Source: Melampsora larici-populina 98AG31 (taxonomy: Eukaryota > Basidiomycota > Pucciniomycetes > Pucciniales > Melampsoraceae). From it: a stretch of 64,000 nucleotides of DNA. Within the stretch, counting starts at the first letter, position 1. Each line of letters begins with the position of its first letter. The notes beneath the pieces were generated by a model. That model did not search any database. It saw only the letters and a list, made by a program, of their open reading frames with translations, and was not told where the DNA came from. The stretch covers positions 296,350 through 360,349 of the forward strand of contig NW_006768766.1 in NCBI RefSeq assembly GCF_000204055.1. Reading direction: 5' to 3'. Positions 22,235-32,570 of this stretch are shown here, one piece after another. The translations under genes and the position numbers were made by a program.

Positions 22235-22851
22235 TTTAATATTTATGATTAGATACTAAACTCGATTGATATTTGATGTGGAATAAAACAAGTCTGCTCA
22301 GTCTTGATCATTTTTGTCTGTGTAGCAAAGAAAGATTATCATTTGAAAAGGAACATGGATGGAATGTAACTGCTTATACAGCCTGTTTGATATACAACTT
22401 TCTTACTCGATTGATAAATGTGTTTTGATCATCCCCTGCCAGGTAGGCTGTAGCGCGCTCAACCCCCCCATTCTGAGTCTGACAGACAGAGAGCTGGTCG
22501 TGATGAAAAATATGCCCCATGTGAGATCAGTCTTGTTTATCCTCAAGGCAACATTGGCAATGAATTGTTGTGATCTACCTTATATCTGATGATGATTGAA
22601 ATGATCATCTCATCTTCATGAAATAAACACTGTAGTGATACATAGATCGTTAAGCAATGCTACCAAAAGCCGTGGAATGGAATGATACCATCTATTTCTC
22701 ACATGTTACAATTGCTCTCAGAAAATTGAATAATCTCTATATTTGAAGAAACCATCTTTCTTATACATGTTTATCTTTTCTATTTAATCAAAAACTTGAA
22801 ATTGGTATTTACAATCCAAGTTCTCTGTTAGATGATTTTTTTCTTGATCTA
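22235..22851. other. Intergenic, 3' of the GST-like gene
   Basis: AT-rich sequence without a recognisable gene, ending at the poly(T) tract that marks the 3' end of the LINE. AATAAA-like hexamers occur near 22281 and could serve the GST-like gene. Confidence 0.35.
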
Positions 22852-22876
22852 TTTTTTTTTTTTTTTTTTTTTTTTT
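22852..22876 (-). other. Poly(A) tail of the LINE (poly(T) on the plus strand)
   Basis: A homopolymer of about 24 T on the plus strand directly downstream, in element orientation, of the LINE coding region. It is the expected product of target-primed reverse transcription and fixes element polarity. Confidence 0.7.
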
Positions 22877-23118
22877 AAAGTGCTTTCGATTTCACATTCC
22901 GCACTAACTAACATATTGAGCTAAAAGTAAAATTAAATAATACAAGCTTCCTCTTTGTTGTTTAAGTTTAAGTCGGACTCCCAAGCCTTCCTAATCATCT
23001 CTTCGTACAAATTTTCGCACCCATAATTATGAAACAATGAAAATAAAAGTAAGAGAAAAAAAATAAATCATAAAAAAAGGAAGTATAGCATAAGATAATC
23101 ATTCAACTGAGTACATTT

Positions 23119-25968
23119 TCACTTGTCTAAATAGGTTTTAAGATGAATAAATCTGCCTGTGTCTACAATATAATTCGCCAGGTACGGAAAAACTGCTGGG
23201 GTATCCAATAACTTAATCGCAGAATTAATATCAACTTTGATCTTTTCTTTCTTGATCTTCTTTCTGAATGCTTGACGTTGCTGGTTATATCTCTTGCAGA
23301 AAATCAGGAAATGATTTGGTGTTTCTTTCACTTTGCATGATTCACATTTATCATCATCTTCCGCTCCTATTCGGTGTAAGAATTTTTGTAATGGACTATG
23401 TCCACAACGGAGCTGGAAAATGGCAGCCGCTTGCCCCTTTTCCAGCCCATCAAGTGCGTCAGCTATGTATTTACTATTGGTTTTAAATTGTTTAATTGGA
23501 ATATCTCCCCTTTTGAATTTTTCCCTCGTGTGTCGCATTAGTCCTCCTAGGCTCACTGGCAGTAAGACCACCTCAGTGTCACCTTCTGCCACGTTTTTCG
23601 CCACCTCGTCTGCTTTCTCATTCAACTCGATTCCTTCGTGTCCGGGTGTCCAATATAGGGAGATTGTGTAGTTCGACGGGATTTGGTTTTGCGCCTTGGC
23701 AAGGAGTTTTGCTAAGTACTGGAGCGTCTTGGGTTGAATCGGTTTGGCTAAGAGTTCCAATGCCGCTTGACTGTCACTGAAGATCGCCAGTGATGTGTAC
23801 TTGGTTGGCTGTTCCGCTATTATGGTCCTAAATTTAACCAAACCAATGATCAGTGCCATGGCTTCCATTTCGTAGTTTGAGATACCCTCCAGTGGTCCGT
23901 AGGCATGGCTTGCCACCCCGTCGTCCGTCGCGGCTGCCGCCCCACATCCCACTTCTGGGATATACGATCCATCCGTAAATATGATGCAAGCCCCCTTTTC
24001 TTTCTCTTCTCTGATTTGCGTTGGAATTTGTTCTTTGACGGTGTCTCGTTTCTCGTCCATATTGTTCACCTCCCATCTTGCCTCCTTCCACGGGGGTTCG
24101 GGGAATGGATGTATTGTTTCTAGCTTCCACACATTGGATAAGGACAGGTCAGCTTTTCGTAGTATTTGGTGTATTGGACTTAACAGGTTACGTGGTGTTT
24201 TGGAAAACTCGTTAATCAATATTCGTTTCGTGGGATGTGATATAGGTGCCGTTAATCGTTTGTAAACAAATTTGTGGTTATAAATGATAGCTAGACTCTT
24301 GAAAGAAGACAAGTTAGCATCATGGTTCATGTGGTCCGTCGGCGAGCTCCTAAAGGCTCCCAACACTAATCTGTTAGCCATGTTTTGCAATAAATTAAAA
24401 TTTTTTGTTACTTTACCTTCAGTCCGAGTGTTAAACCATACAACACAGCCAAAGAGGATCCTAGGTTTGAGGATTGCCATGATTAAGTTCTTTGTTTCTT
24501 TGGGATTTGTTCCCCAGTAACACTTGTTGATCCTGACTAATTGTGCTACGGTCGTCTTTCCTCATTGATTCATTTTCTGTATATGTACTCCAAAATTGAG
24601 TTTTGGATCCAGCCACAATCCCAACCACCGCAGTTCCTTCTTAGGCATCAACAATTGATTACCAAAATTCACGTTAGGATTGTTGTGCTTCCTATTCGTG
24701 AAATGCATCACTTGGGCCTTCTTCTGATCAAAGATGGCTCCATGGAGACGGCCCCAGGCTAGCGCTCGGTCTCCTTCATCCTCTAGATCCATGATGTTCA
24801 TATCGATGTCCTTATTTGCAACTAGATGAGTGATATCGTCAATAAAACCTAGCGAGATCCTATCAGAAGTCACATCAACATTCAGGTTAATCAGCAATGC
24901 GGAATTGTAGATAATATACAGGATGACTGATAGAGGAGATCCCTGAGGCAATCCATCCTCAACCTCGAATTTCTCAGAAACAAAGTCCTGTAGCCTCAAG
25001 TCTGTCGTTCGGTCAGCAAGGTAATCCTCCACCTGTCGTACCAGGTATTCAGGACAATCTTTCTTCCTGAGTGTGTCAGCTAATCTTCGTTTGTGAACTG
25101 ATGGATAGGCAGACTTTACATCTAAGAACAGTCCTGAGACGATTTTCCCTTCTCTCCATTTGTGGTGGATCCACGATGTTAGTATCACAAAAGCGTCGTC
25201 CGTACTATGTTGGCGTCTGCCTCCCATATGGCCTTGTGCCAGGGCTGCATGAGTTTCCGCCCAGTAAGTTAGTCGTCGGGCCAGTATTGTTTCCAACACT
25301 TTTCCCAAACAACTTAGGAGTGCTATAGGCCTATAGGCCCCTGCTTCTGAGTAATCGTCCTTATCATTCTTTCTTAGTATTGCTGTCGTCGCTGTCCTCC
25401 ATGCCCTGGGGAAGTAGCATTGTGTCAGGCACATTTCAAAGATTCTTGTTAGGACAGGTATGAGACTTGACTCAGCTAATTTAATTAATTCATTTGGTAC
25501 CCCATCGCCTCCTTTTGCCTTTTTAGTTGGGAGTTTCCTGATCACTTCAGCCACCTCTTGTTCCGTAATATGTTGATGGTCCATATCCCTGTTCTCGCCG
25601 AGGATATCTGCAATGTCCAATGTGTCACATACATTGTTTACTACTGATGTGCCAGCAAATAGTAACTTAGCTTGTTCGCTTTTGTCTGTTGCCAATGTTC
25701 TGTCCTCTCGGTATAGGGGTACCACCGCGTGCGAGCCCTGGGTTTGGGTGTATTTGAACGCCTTGAAGGTGAGTCCGCTCTGTGTTTTAGCTAGGAAAGA
25801 CCTCCAATGTTTACGTTTGAGTTCATGGATAAAATACTTTACGTGATTACTCCACTCTTGATTTGGTTCCACGAACATCGCGTTTTCACACGCGTTCGAC
25901 ACGTTTGGGCGGCCTGACATCGGGGTAAAACGTTGTTTGCTGGTTAAGGAAGGGGGATCGGGTGGCAT
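23119..25968 (-). pseudogene. LINE reverse transcriptase-RNase H polyprotein with one internal TGA
   Basis: A single frame runs from ATG 25968 to the stop at 23119, broken only by TGA at 24564-24562 (codon 469). RT blocks are present: KAKGGDGVPNELIK, AYRPIALLSCLGKVLE, GLFLDVKSAYPSV, GLPQGSPLS and the catalytic FIDD in SLGFIDDITH, where most relatives have FADD. After the TGA follow the RNase H motifs IFTDGSYIP, YEMEAMAL, FSDSQAAL and YWTPGHEGIELNEKAD. A Cys-rich knuckle comes after these (CESCKVKETPNHFLIFC). The stop is consistent with CGA-to-TGA. Another in-frame TGA lies just upstream at 25984-25986, and the frame remains open on its far side towards 26034, so the true ORF was longer. Inactive, but otherwise well preserved. 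Confidence 0.85.
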
Positions 25969-26035
25969 AGGAGGATTCTGAGATCAATAAGAGGGTTTTG
26001 AGGTGTTTTGATGATGTGAAGATGGATTGAAGGTA

Positions 26036-26136
26036 CAGTCGATCCAGAATAGCTTGATAAAATGAAATTTATTTTTTTTTAATTCACAGCAATACAGCCC
26101 AATACAGGCATTCCTATAAGCATAGCCTACAGTTGA
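26036..26136 (+). repeat. Left terminal inverted repeat of the large mariner element
   Basis: Starts CAGTCGATCCAGAATAGC and contains an A/T-rich tract followed by CACAGCAATACAGCCC and GCATTCCTATAAGCAT. It pairs with 30160-30270. A CGAGGTTCAACCTCG hairpin follows just inside at about 26148-26162. Confidence 0.8.
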
Positions 26137-26256
26137 GATAGGTGATTCGAGGTTCAACCTCGGGTTCACCCTTATCTCAACTTCCTCGATAACAACCATT
26201 CCTTATGGTTGAATCATTCGTCCATCAATTAGTCCACTATCTTTCTCATATCCGTT

Positions 26257-27401
26257 ATGCCATATGTCAAATACTCCCCTCAGTTGAAGGTTATCGCTCT
26301 CAATAAGTTCATATCAGGTCAACCAGTTGCCTCCATCAACAATGATCTCCTCACTTCGATCTCAGCGCAAACCTTCACACGTTGGAAAGAACTCTACGAC
26401 CTTACTCATGCGGTCATCAGAGATCCGGATTCATATGATAAACGAGGACGTCCGACTCTGTATTCCGACCAAGACCGACAGTTCATGCTTGAACTTATCG
26501 AAGCCGATCCGTGCATGTTCCTGGACGAGGTCCAGGAGGCGATGTATGATCATACTGATCTACTCGCTTGTCGACAAACTATCGCCAATGACCTCAAGGA
26601 ACGGCTTTACCTCACCGTTCACAAGGTTGCAAAGGTCGATAGCAACCAATCACCCGAGCTTTGAGCAGCGTATTTGGGTCAAGTTGCCCATCTTCCACCA
26701 GAGTGTCTGGTCTTCTTAGGTAAGCATCCATCTCCTTCTAAGCCTTCTATCTTCTTCTTTATATCCAATCTGACTCTATCATTTCATCCATCATGAAGAT
26801 GAGACCGGGCTTCGACCACAAGATGTCGAACGAAACCACGTTAGGTCCAAGAAAGGCAAAAGACCGAAGTCTTTGAAGCGTACGAGGGCGGGGAATCACT
26901 ATACTGTGCTGGCTGCCATCTGTGAATTGGGCTTACTCGCAGTCAACGCCAAGGTCAATGGCTATTGTCGAGACGAATTGCAGGCCTTTTTGAAACACAT
27001 CTTGGTAAGTGACTGTCTCTCTCGCTTATTTAACTGTGCATAATGAGCTGATGCTCTCGATCTGTTTCAAGCTCCCTGTCATGGGTCTCTTCCCGAATCG
27101 AAACTCGGTTCTGGTGATGGATAACGCAACTATCCATCGCTGTGGTGGAATTCTAGCGTTGTGCGAGGCAGTTGGAGTTCTATTGGTCTATCTTTCACCT
27201 TGCTCGCCCGACTTCAACCCAATCGAGCGCACATTCAAGGTATTCAAAGATGCTCTCCGCAGGAATGGTACGCTGGCTGAGGCTGTTGATAAGTTGAAAT
27301 GTCTGACAAGGGTAATGAGCCAGATTTGTACTAGCTTGTTCCTTGTCAATCTTTACAAGACTGGTGGTTACAGACCTAAAGATGATGAAGATGAGTTTTA
27401 A
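26257..27401 (+). pseudogene. Tc1/mariner (DD34E) transposase with an internal stop codon
   Basis: Exons 26257-26719, 26799-27004 and 27072-27401 splice with correct phases (GTAAGC...GAAG and GTAAGT...CAAG borders) into 333 codons. The N-terminal ~110 residues are a helix-turn-helix DNA-binding region (LKVIALNKFISGQPVASINN, then KRGRPTLYSDQDRQFML). The catalytic triad is Asp155 in FLDETGLRP, Asp240 in LVMDNATIH and Glu275 in SPDFNPIE, a DD34E spacing typical of Tc1-like enzymes. Codon 136 is TGA (26662-26664) where the frame clearly continues as AAYLGQVAHLPPECLVFL. The context CTTTGAGC fits a C-to-T change in TCG. All catalytic residues remain, so this is a recently dead copy unless readthrough occurs. 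Confidence 0.85.
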
Positions 27402-27664
27402 AAAAATGTTGTTGTACTGCTTAAATCGAGATATTGAAAATATGCAAAGAAAGATATTGTCTTATTGAGATCTCCAGTGAAATACACTGCAACATTGAGG
27501 AGGTGAATCGAATTGATGGAACACTCAAGGAAATGAGATTCTTCTATCTCATGTTTCTCAAAACATGAGATAGATTATAAGATATTTTGAGAAACGTAAA
27601 ACAAGAAAAATCCTATGATTGGTTTGATCTTGATTTGAGTGAGAGGCATAAGGATTACCTTTGC

Positions 27665-27762
27665 AGAAATTCACTCTCATTTGGAATCTCGATCACACTT
27701 GGAGCTTTTTTTTAAAATTTACTCTCATTTGGAATCTCAATCACACTTGGAGCTTTGTTTTT
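27665..27762 (+). repeat. 49-bp tandem duplication inside the mariner element
   Basis: The unit ACTCTCATTTGGAATCTC...ATCACACTTGGAGC occurs twice with a 49-bp period and one substitution. It lies between the transposase 3' end and the passenger gene 3' end, where transcription from the two strands would converge. Confidence 0.7.
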
Positions 27763-27962
27763 TTACTAAACAACAGTTTGATTACAGCATATTTCTTTCA
27801 CAACAAACAAACAATAATAGATAGCGAGTCATTTTGCTATAGTATACTGTGGCTACAACATAAGAATGTTACTCTTTAACACAAGGAGGCCAGTACATGT
27901 TTTTTTTGATTGGAGGTGGGATGTGAGGTTTAGAAAGTAGGATTAGCTTCATCCTTGAGATG

Positions 27963-30020
27963 CTATCGATATGATATGGCATTTTCATGGAGTCGGACAC
28001 GTTGTCCAAACCCAAACCCAAAACCTGCCATCACTGCGCAGCTAAGCTCGGAGGATAAAAACATCTCAAAATTGACGATGTTGTATTTGTTGAGCAAATC
28101 GCGAGTTTCTTGATCGTCCTTCTCAATCGAACAATAGTCAAGGTAACATTCAAAGTGAGGGAGTGGCCTTGGGGCCGGGGAATCTGATCGGGGTGTGGAC
28201 TCGTAGCGTGAGACCATTGGGAGTTGAGAGGTTGACTGAACAGAGCTGGAAGCCGTACTAGTAGCCTTTCGGGAATGTAACTTGCTGATCGGCAACCATT
28301 GAAACTCGGGTCCGGTAGGTGGTCTCATTAAGGTGACTCCAGGCTTATGAATGGCCTAAATTTAAATGATCAACGCACATTAATCAGTGTCAGTATCTTG
28401 AAAGAACAATTTTTAGGGGTAGAAAGTGACTTACAAGGAGTTCTGCCCATATGTCCATTGCCAAATGCGAGAGATGCATTGCCTCGTTGGTGTTGGCTGG
28501 GTTGATAATACCCATACACTCTTTACCTCCGATTGAAACACAGCCATACATCTTCATTAGAGTCACTCTATGGGCCTGAACATCCGGTTCAACATGTATA
28601 GTCTGTTTGAAAGATTGATTCTTATCAATTGAAAATTCGAAAAGATTATATAAAAACTTACCGCCATCTCCATCTCATCGACTTGATCATCGTTCAACAC
28701 ATTTGGAGGTTGGTGTTGCAACGCCCGATTAAAATCCACTGTCTGTTCAATTGATTTAAACAAAATCAATACCAAATTGAGAATGAGAAGAATAAGAAAG
28801 ACAAAAAGGGCTTACTTTGGAATTGTTTTTGGCGGTTTTCTTTGGGTTGTCCATGAAGAGACTGAAGCCGACCTCCTTCCCCTTCTTCAAGATGATCATG
28901 GCTTGGAAATCCTTCAAAGTATCCTCGGATGAAATTTTTGGCATTGCAGTCTTACCAAAGATGCCACCAGTAGTCACGTAACCCTTAAGTATAACTCTTC
29001 CTTTGCTGTCAGCTACCCTCAACATCTTGCCACATCCCTTCTTGTGGCTGTCACACGCATTGAAAAGGGACGACTTGACCTGCCCGAGTGATTGTCCATC
29101 GACTTGGATCATGATGTCCAAAGGAGTCTTGACTGGGATGCCGTATTCGATGTACGAGATGGGCACACCGGATCGTTTGTCGGCGTCAGTGAGGGGATTG
29201 GCTAGGAAAAGGTTGAAGTAGAACTTGGCCGGGATCGGTTTGCGCTCCACGGGTTCGACATGGTGATCAGCGTCGCCAGGGCCTGGGCTTGGTGATTGAG
29301 TTAGATCCACATATCGATGTGGATCTACTGATCAAGAGATCAGTTGCTTGCTTTTTGGTGGCTTCTGAAAGATAAGATGAAAACTTACTTTCATCAACTC
29401 GGTTTCTGGCCTCTTGAACACCAAAGAGAGGGTCCCGATGGACATCTAAATCGTGTTGATGTTCTCCAACAGCCACCATAGGCATTCCAAAGCCTTGGTG
29501 GGCTATTGGAAGAACTATCGGTGTGATACCAGCATCAACATTGATTTCTACAAATCAATCGAAGGTCAGTTGATATTGAAATGAGAAGGAAGTGAGATTT
29601 TAAAAAAAGAACTCACCGGGACAAAATTGGAAAGGGCAAGAAAATTCCTGGAAGCCTGGCTCGGCGAAGGGATCGATGTGGACTGAATCGGTGTTGAGGT
29701 ATTGGCGTCTGCCGTATCGACGGTCCTCCCAGTGATGACCGGGTCTGAAAACCAAACAGAAGCTGATCAGAGACTCTTGAAGACAACGAAAGAGAAAAAA
29801 AGAAAAGGAACTCACTTGTCAAAATAACAAGGAGTCCCAGTCCTGCCGGGATCAGGACTAAGGCCTTCTGGCCCAGCCTGACGGGCTCGGCGTCGCGCAC
29901 TACAAATAAGATGGTCAGTAACAAGTATCAAAAGAAGGAAACAATTTAAAATACTCACAAATCTTTCTTTCTGGCCTCTTCTTCCTCAGCGATTTGTTTC
30001 TTCGTTTTTCTGGTGGGCAT
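27963..30020 (-). CDS. Passenger gene of the mariner element: intact 527-aa protein of unknown function, eight exons
   Basis: Exons on the minus strand are 29959-30020, 29816-29899, 29617-29744, 29389-29547, 28816-29324, 28662-28742, 28435-28602 and 27963-28355. Every intron has GTRAGT and AG borders, all phases agree and the total is 1,584 nt with no stop. The protein starts with a charged, nuclear-localisation-like segment (MPTRKTKKQIAEEEEARKK). A Cys/His-containing stretch follows (EFSCPFQFCPG, about residues 84-94), then a Pro-rich linker and a basic central region (about 170-315). The C-terminus (about 460-525) has the pattern of a small helical, SAM-like domain (KYNIVNFEMFLSSEL). No transposase or known enzyme motif is visible. 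It lies wholly within the element, so it is cargo or an accessory transposition protein. The family is not recognised by me. Confidence 0.8.
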
Positions 30021-30159
30021 GATGGTATACTGGTGGTTTGGAATGGGTATTGGAAGGTATCGATGGGAAAGAGGTGGTATTGGAAGGTATCGATGGGAAA
30101 GAAGTGGTGGGATCAAGGGTAAAGAGGTGAAACGGTAAGCAGCCCAAATTCAATCGAGG

Positions 30160-30270
30160 GTTTCTCGACTGTAGGCTACATATGCTTATAGGAATGCCTG
30201 TATTGGGCTGTATTGCTGTGAAATTTAAAAAAAATAAATTTCATTTTATCAAGCTATTCTGGATCGACTG
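30160..30270 (-). repeat. Right terminal inverted repeat of the large mariner element
   Basis: Inverted partner of 26036-26136, ending CTGGATCGACTG before the TA at 30271. The inner part differs by short indels (GCATATGTAGCC versus GCATAGCC). Confidence 0.8.
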
Positions 30271-30811
30271 TAAGACGAAAAAGAGATTGGAACACGAATC
30301 CGCAGTCACTGCGGAAAAGTTAACTGTAGTGGTTCGAGTTCAGAATTCTCCTTCTTGATCTATGTCACAGTTTATAATCAGTTCTCCACACAAGCAGATC
30401 GAGCGTTTTTTCTTCAGGTTTATCAAAACGTATTGGACTCTTTTATTATCAAATCTAAAAGTTTATTTCAAACTTCCAATGCAAGAATTTCATTATGGAT
30501 AGAAGAGTCTTGAACCAAAGAAGATAAAGATGTGTGGCATCGACTCTGGTTAAAACATGATGAGTGGGAAGTTGCCAGGATTAACATATGGAACACGCAT
30601 GAATCCAACTTTCTCTATCGTAATCGTACATGATGTATTGCGGTAAGTGAGTACATGATCAAAGTTCTTCTTCTTTTGCTTTCTTTTGTCATCTCAGCGG
30701 TTGTTGGCATCTTCTTTGTGGCTAACTAGGCTTCACTGGAAAGCTTGGCACGACTTTTCCATTCTGGACCTTATCATGAAGCCTCTCGCCCGAGTTGGAT
30801 AAATCATAATA

Positions 30812-31232
30812 GGGACTGGGCGAAGCTCTGCAAAATTGCAATTCAACCGTAATTGAAAGCGAGTTGCAAACAGCTAAGCCACTGTTCAATCAATATGAAA
30901 TTTCCTTATTTTTTTTAGTAAGCTTTATGGCACTAAAAAAAATAGGGTGGCGCACAGGCATGACCCTCCCTAAGACAAGCTGTCTATTCAAAATTTCCCC
31001 CCCACCTCAGCCAAAAGCCTATGGCAGAACGCTTCTGGATAGCCTGATATACCTTTCACAGGTTGCTCTCGCTCTGGTTTTGGTGAAATCATCTGACAGT
31101 CGGGTCTCTTGGGCTTGTAGGAGTAATCCTGACACCTCCTGTTTGCATAAATCGCTTCGGTCGACTTCCAGGGGATTCATGCGCTTATTGAGGTGGCTAA
31201 ATCCTCTGTCGGTCAAAACCTCGCCCAGTCCC
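30812..31232. mobile_element. 421-bp TA-flanked MITE
   Basis: 12-bp inverted ends GGGACTGGGCGA (30812-30823) and TCGCCCAGTCCC (31221-31232) are flanked by TA at 30810-30811 and 31233-31234. There is no transposase, and the open frame inside is incidental. The ends differ from those of the neighbouring mariner element and of the other TA-flanked MITEs here, so it represents a separate family. Confidence 0.6.
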
Positions 31233-31234
31233 TA

Positions 31235-31900
31235 ATTCCTTCCATGTGGAAGGAATTTGTGGTTCACAAGTTTGGTTGCCACTGTTAGCCAGACAAACGG
31301 GTCTTTTCTTAGATCACGAACACTTTGGCGCATACTTAAGCTTTGTTGTAAAAGACAAAGGTGAATGGTTTCATCCGACTACAGTCGCATCTCATACCTT
31401 CTAACGGTTGATCGTAGTCTATGGTGGAGATGAATAACTAGCAACGCGTGTATGTATGCATGTTTGAATTCAAACCCGCGCATCCATTGCTGTCCATTGT
31501 ACTTTCAATTGATCACGAGACGCGATTGTTGCAAAGCAACCTTCATGGTGGCGTTCACTTGGAAAAATGATCGTGACGAAGTAATTGGTATAACCGGACT
31601 TCGCATCATATCTTTTCCATCTATTTAAGAGCCTTCCAATTGACCCACAACTCGATTGACCAACCATCTCTCTAACTTCAATCATTTTCACAAGAACAAT
31701 TTCCAATAAATATTTCCATTAAATAAATAAGTTTTTTAAGACGATAGACTGGTTCTCATCAATTAAAATCTCTTATACTATTCTTGTTTATCTTCTATCA
31801 ATAAAGCTTTGAGAAATCAATCCTTGAACTATCAAGTCTTTCTTTCATATTCTTATATATAACTTTTTTTTTCCGAAATTTCTTTTTGAAATACTCAAAG
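31235..31900. other. Intergenic, upstream of a secreted-protein gene
   Basis: No gene is recognised. A TATTTAAG motif at about 31621 is too far (about 280 bp) from the ATG at 31901 to assign with confidence. Confidence 0.3.
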
Positions 31901-32570
31901 ATGTCATCAAATCGATTTCTTATCACTCTCTTTACATTCCTAGTGGCTGGATGTATGTTAGTATCATGTGTTGTTCCAGTTAACTCAAACCAAGAAGCGA
32001 TCATGAGGCTAAAAGCAGAAGTAGCCAAAGTAAATCAAATCAGTCAAACTTTAGCTTCCAACGACCTTCGTAAAGACCAAATAGCCGGTTTAGCACAAGA
32101 TGGGATCAATTCAGAACACGTTCAAAATGCCGATCGACTTTGGTTAGCTCAACATCAAATTAAAAATGCAAGGATTAGTAAATCTATGGATGTTTATAAT
32201 GATATCCTTCATAAAATCAATGCTATTATGTATGTCAAAGCTTCTGTCTTTAGTTCCTTGACTGATTTGTTTTCTATCAAATCGAATCAAACTGACATGA
32301 AATGCTTTTTACATTTCGTATTTTCCAAAGTACCATCTTCAAAGAGATGTTGAAAAAAGGTGTAACCATTGATGATGCTCATCAAAAGATCGCCAGGATT
32401 GCTCAAATTCGTAGCGTAGCTAAACCACGTAAGTTCCCTTTTCGCGTCTTTTCCAAGTCATCTAATCAAACCGACCTCTTTGCTTACTTTGAATGTCGTT
32501 CTCAATAATGTATTTTTTATATACAGTTAACGCCAAGTTGATGGACAATGCGGGTTACAACGGTCCATAA
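31901..32570 (+). CDS. Small candidate secreted protein (156 aa, three exons)
   Basis: ATG at 31901; exons 31901-32229, 32331-32428 and 32527-32570, with GTATGT...AAAG and GTAAGT...ACAG introns and consistent phases. The N-terminal 30 residues are a classical signal peptide (FLITLFTFLVAGCMLVSCVV) with likely cleavage after about residue 28. The mature part is helical and Lys/Gln/Ala-rich, with only the cysteines in the signal region, and ends MDNAGYNGP. I recognise no domain. Secretion plus small size and lack of homology signals fit a rust candidate effector or haustorial secreted protein, but this is an inference. The neighbourhood holds other small signal-peptide genes. Confidence 0.65.

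Larger units (their letters stand above)
22852..26034 (-). mobile_element. Tad-like LINE retrotransposon, 5' end truncated or interrupted
   Basis: A minus-strand non-LTR element. A run of about 24 T at 22852-22876 (poly(A) on the element strand) marks its 3' end, and RT plus RNase H lie upstream. The apurinic endonuclease and ORF1 expected in Tad-clade elements are not visible before 26034, where a mariner element is inserted at a TA. The presence of RNase H after RT and the CCHC-like knuckle near the C-terminus favour the Tad group. Target duplications could not be identified. Confidence 0.8.
26036..30270. mobile_element. 4,235-bp Tc1/mariner-type transposon with long TIRs and a passenger gene
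   Basis: The element is bounded by CAGTCGATCCAGAATAGC... (from 26036) and its inverted copy ending at 30270, each flanked by TA (26034-26035 and 30271-30272). The inverted repeats extend about 115 bp (26036 to ~26136, and ~30160 to 30270) with only small differences. Inside are a plus-strand DD34E transposase gene (26257-27401) and a minus-strand eight-exon gene (27963-30020). Ordinary Tc1/mariner elements are 1-2.5 kb and encode only transposase, so this one is more than twice the usual size. It inserted next to or into the LINE. A 49-bp tandem duplication lies at 27665-27762. Confidence 0.85.

Noticed and set aside
30273..30360. tRNA-like piece with GGTTCGAGTTC near the right end of the mariner element
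   Set aside because: The T-loop-like motif has no pairing T-stem and no acceptor stem or D-arm; not a tRNA.
30864..31235. 123-codon frame inside the 421-bp MITE
   Set aside because: Not an ATG-based, conserved-looking protein; it falls wholly within a non-autonomous element.
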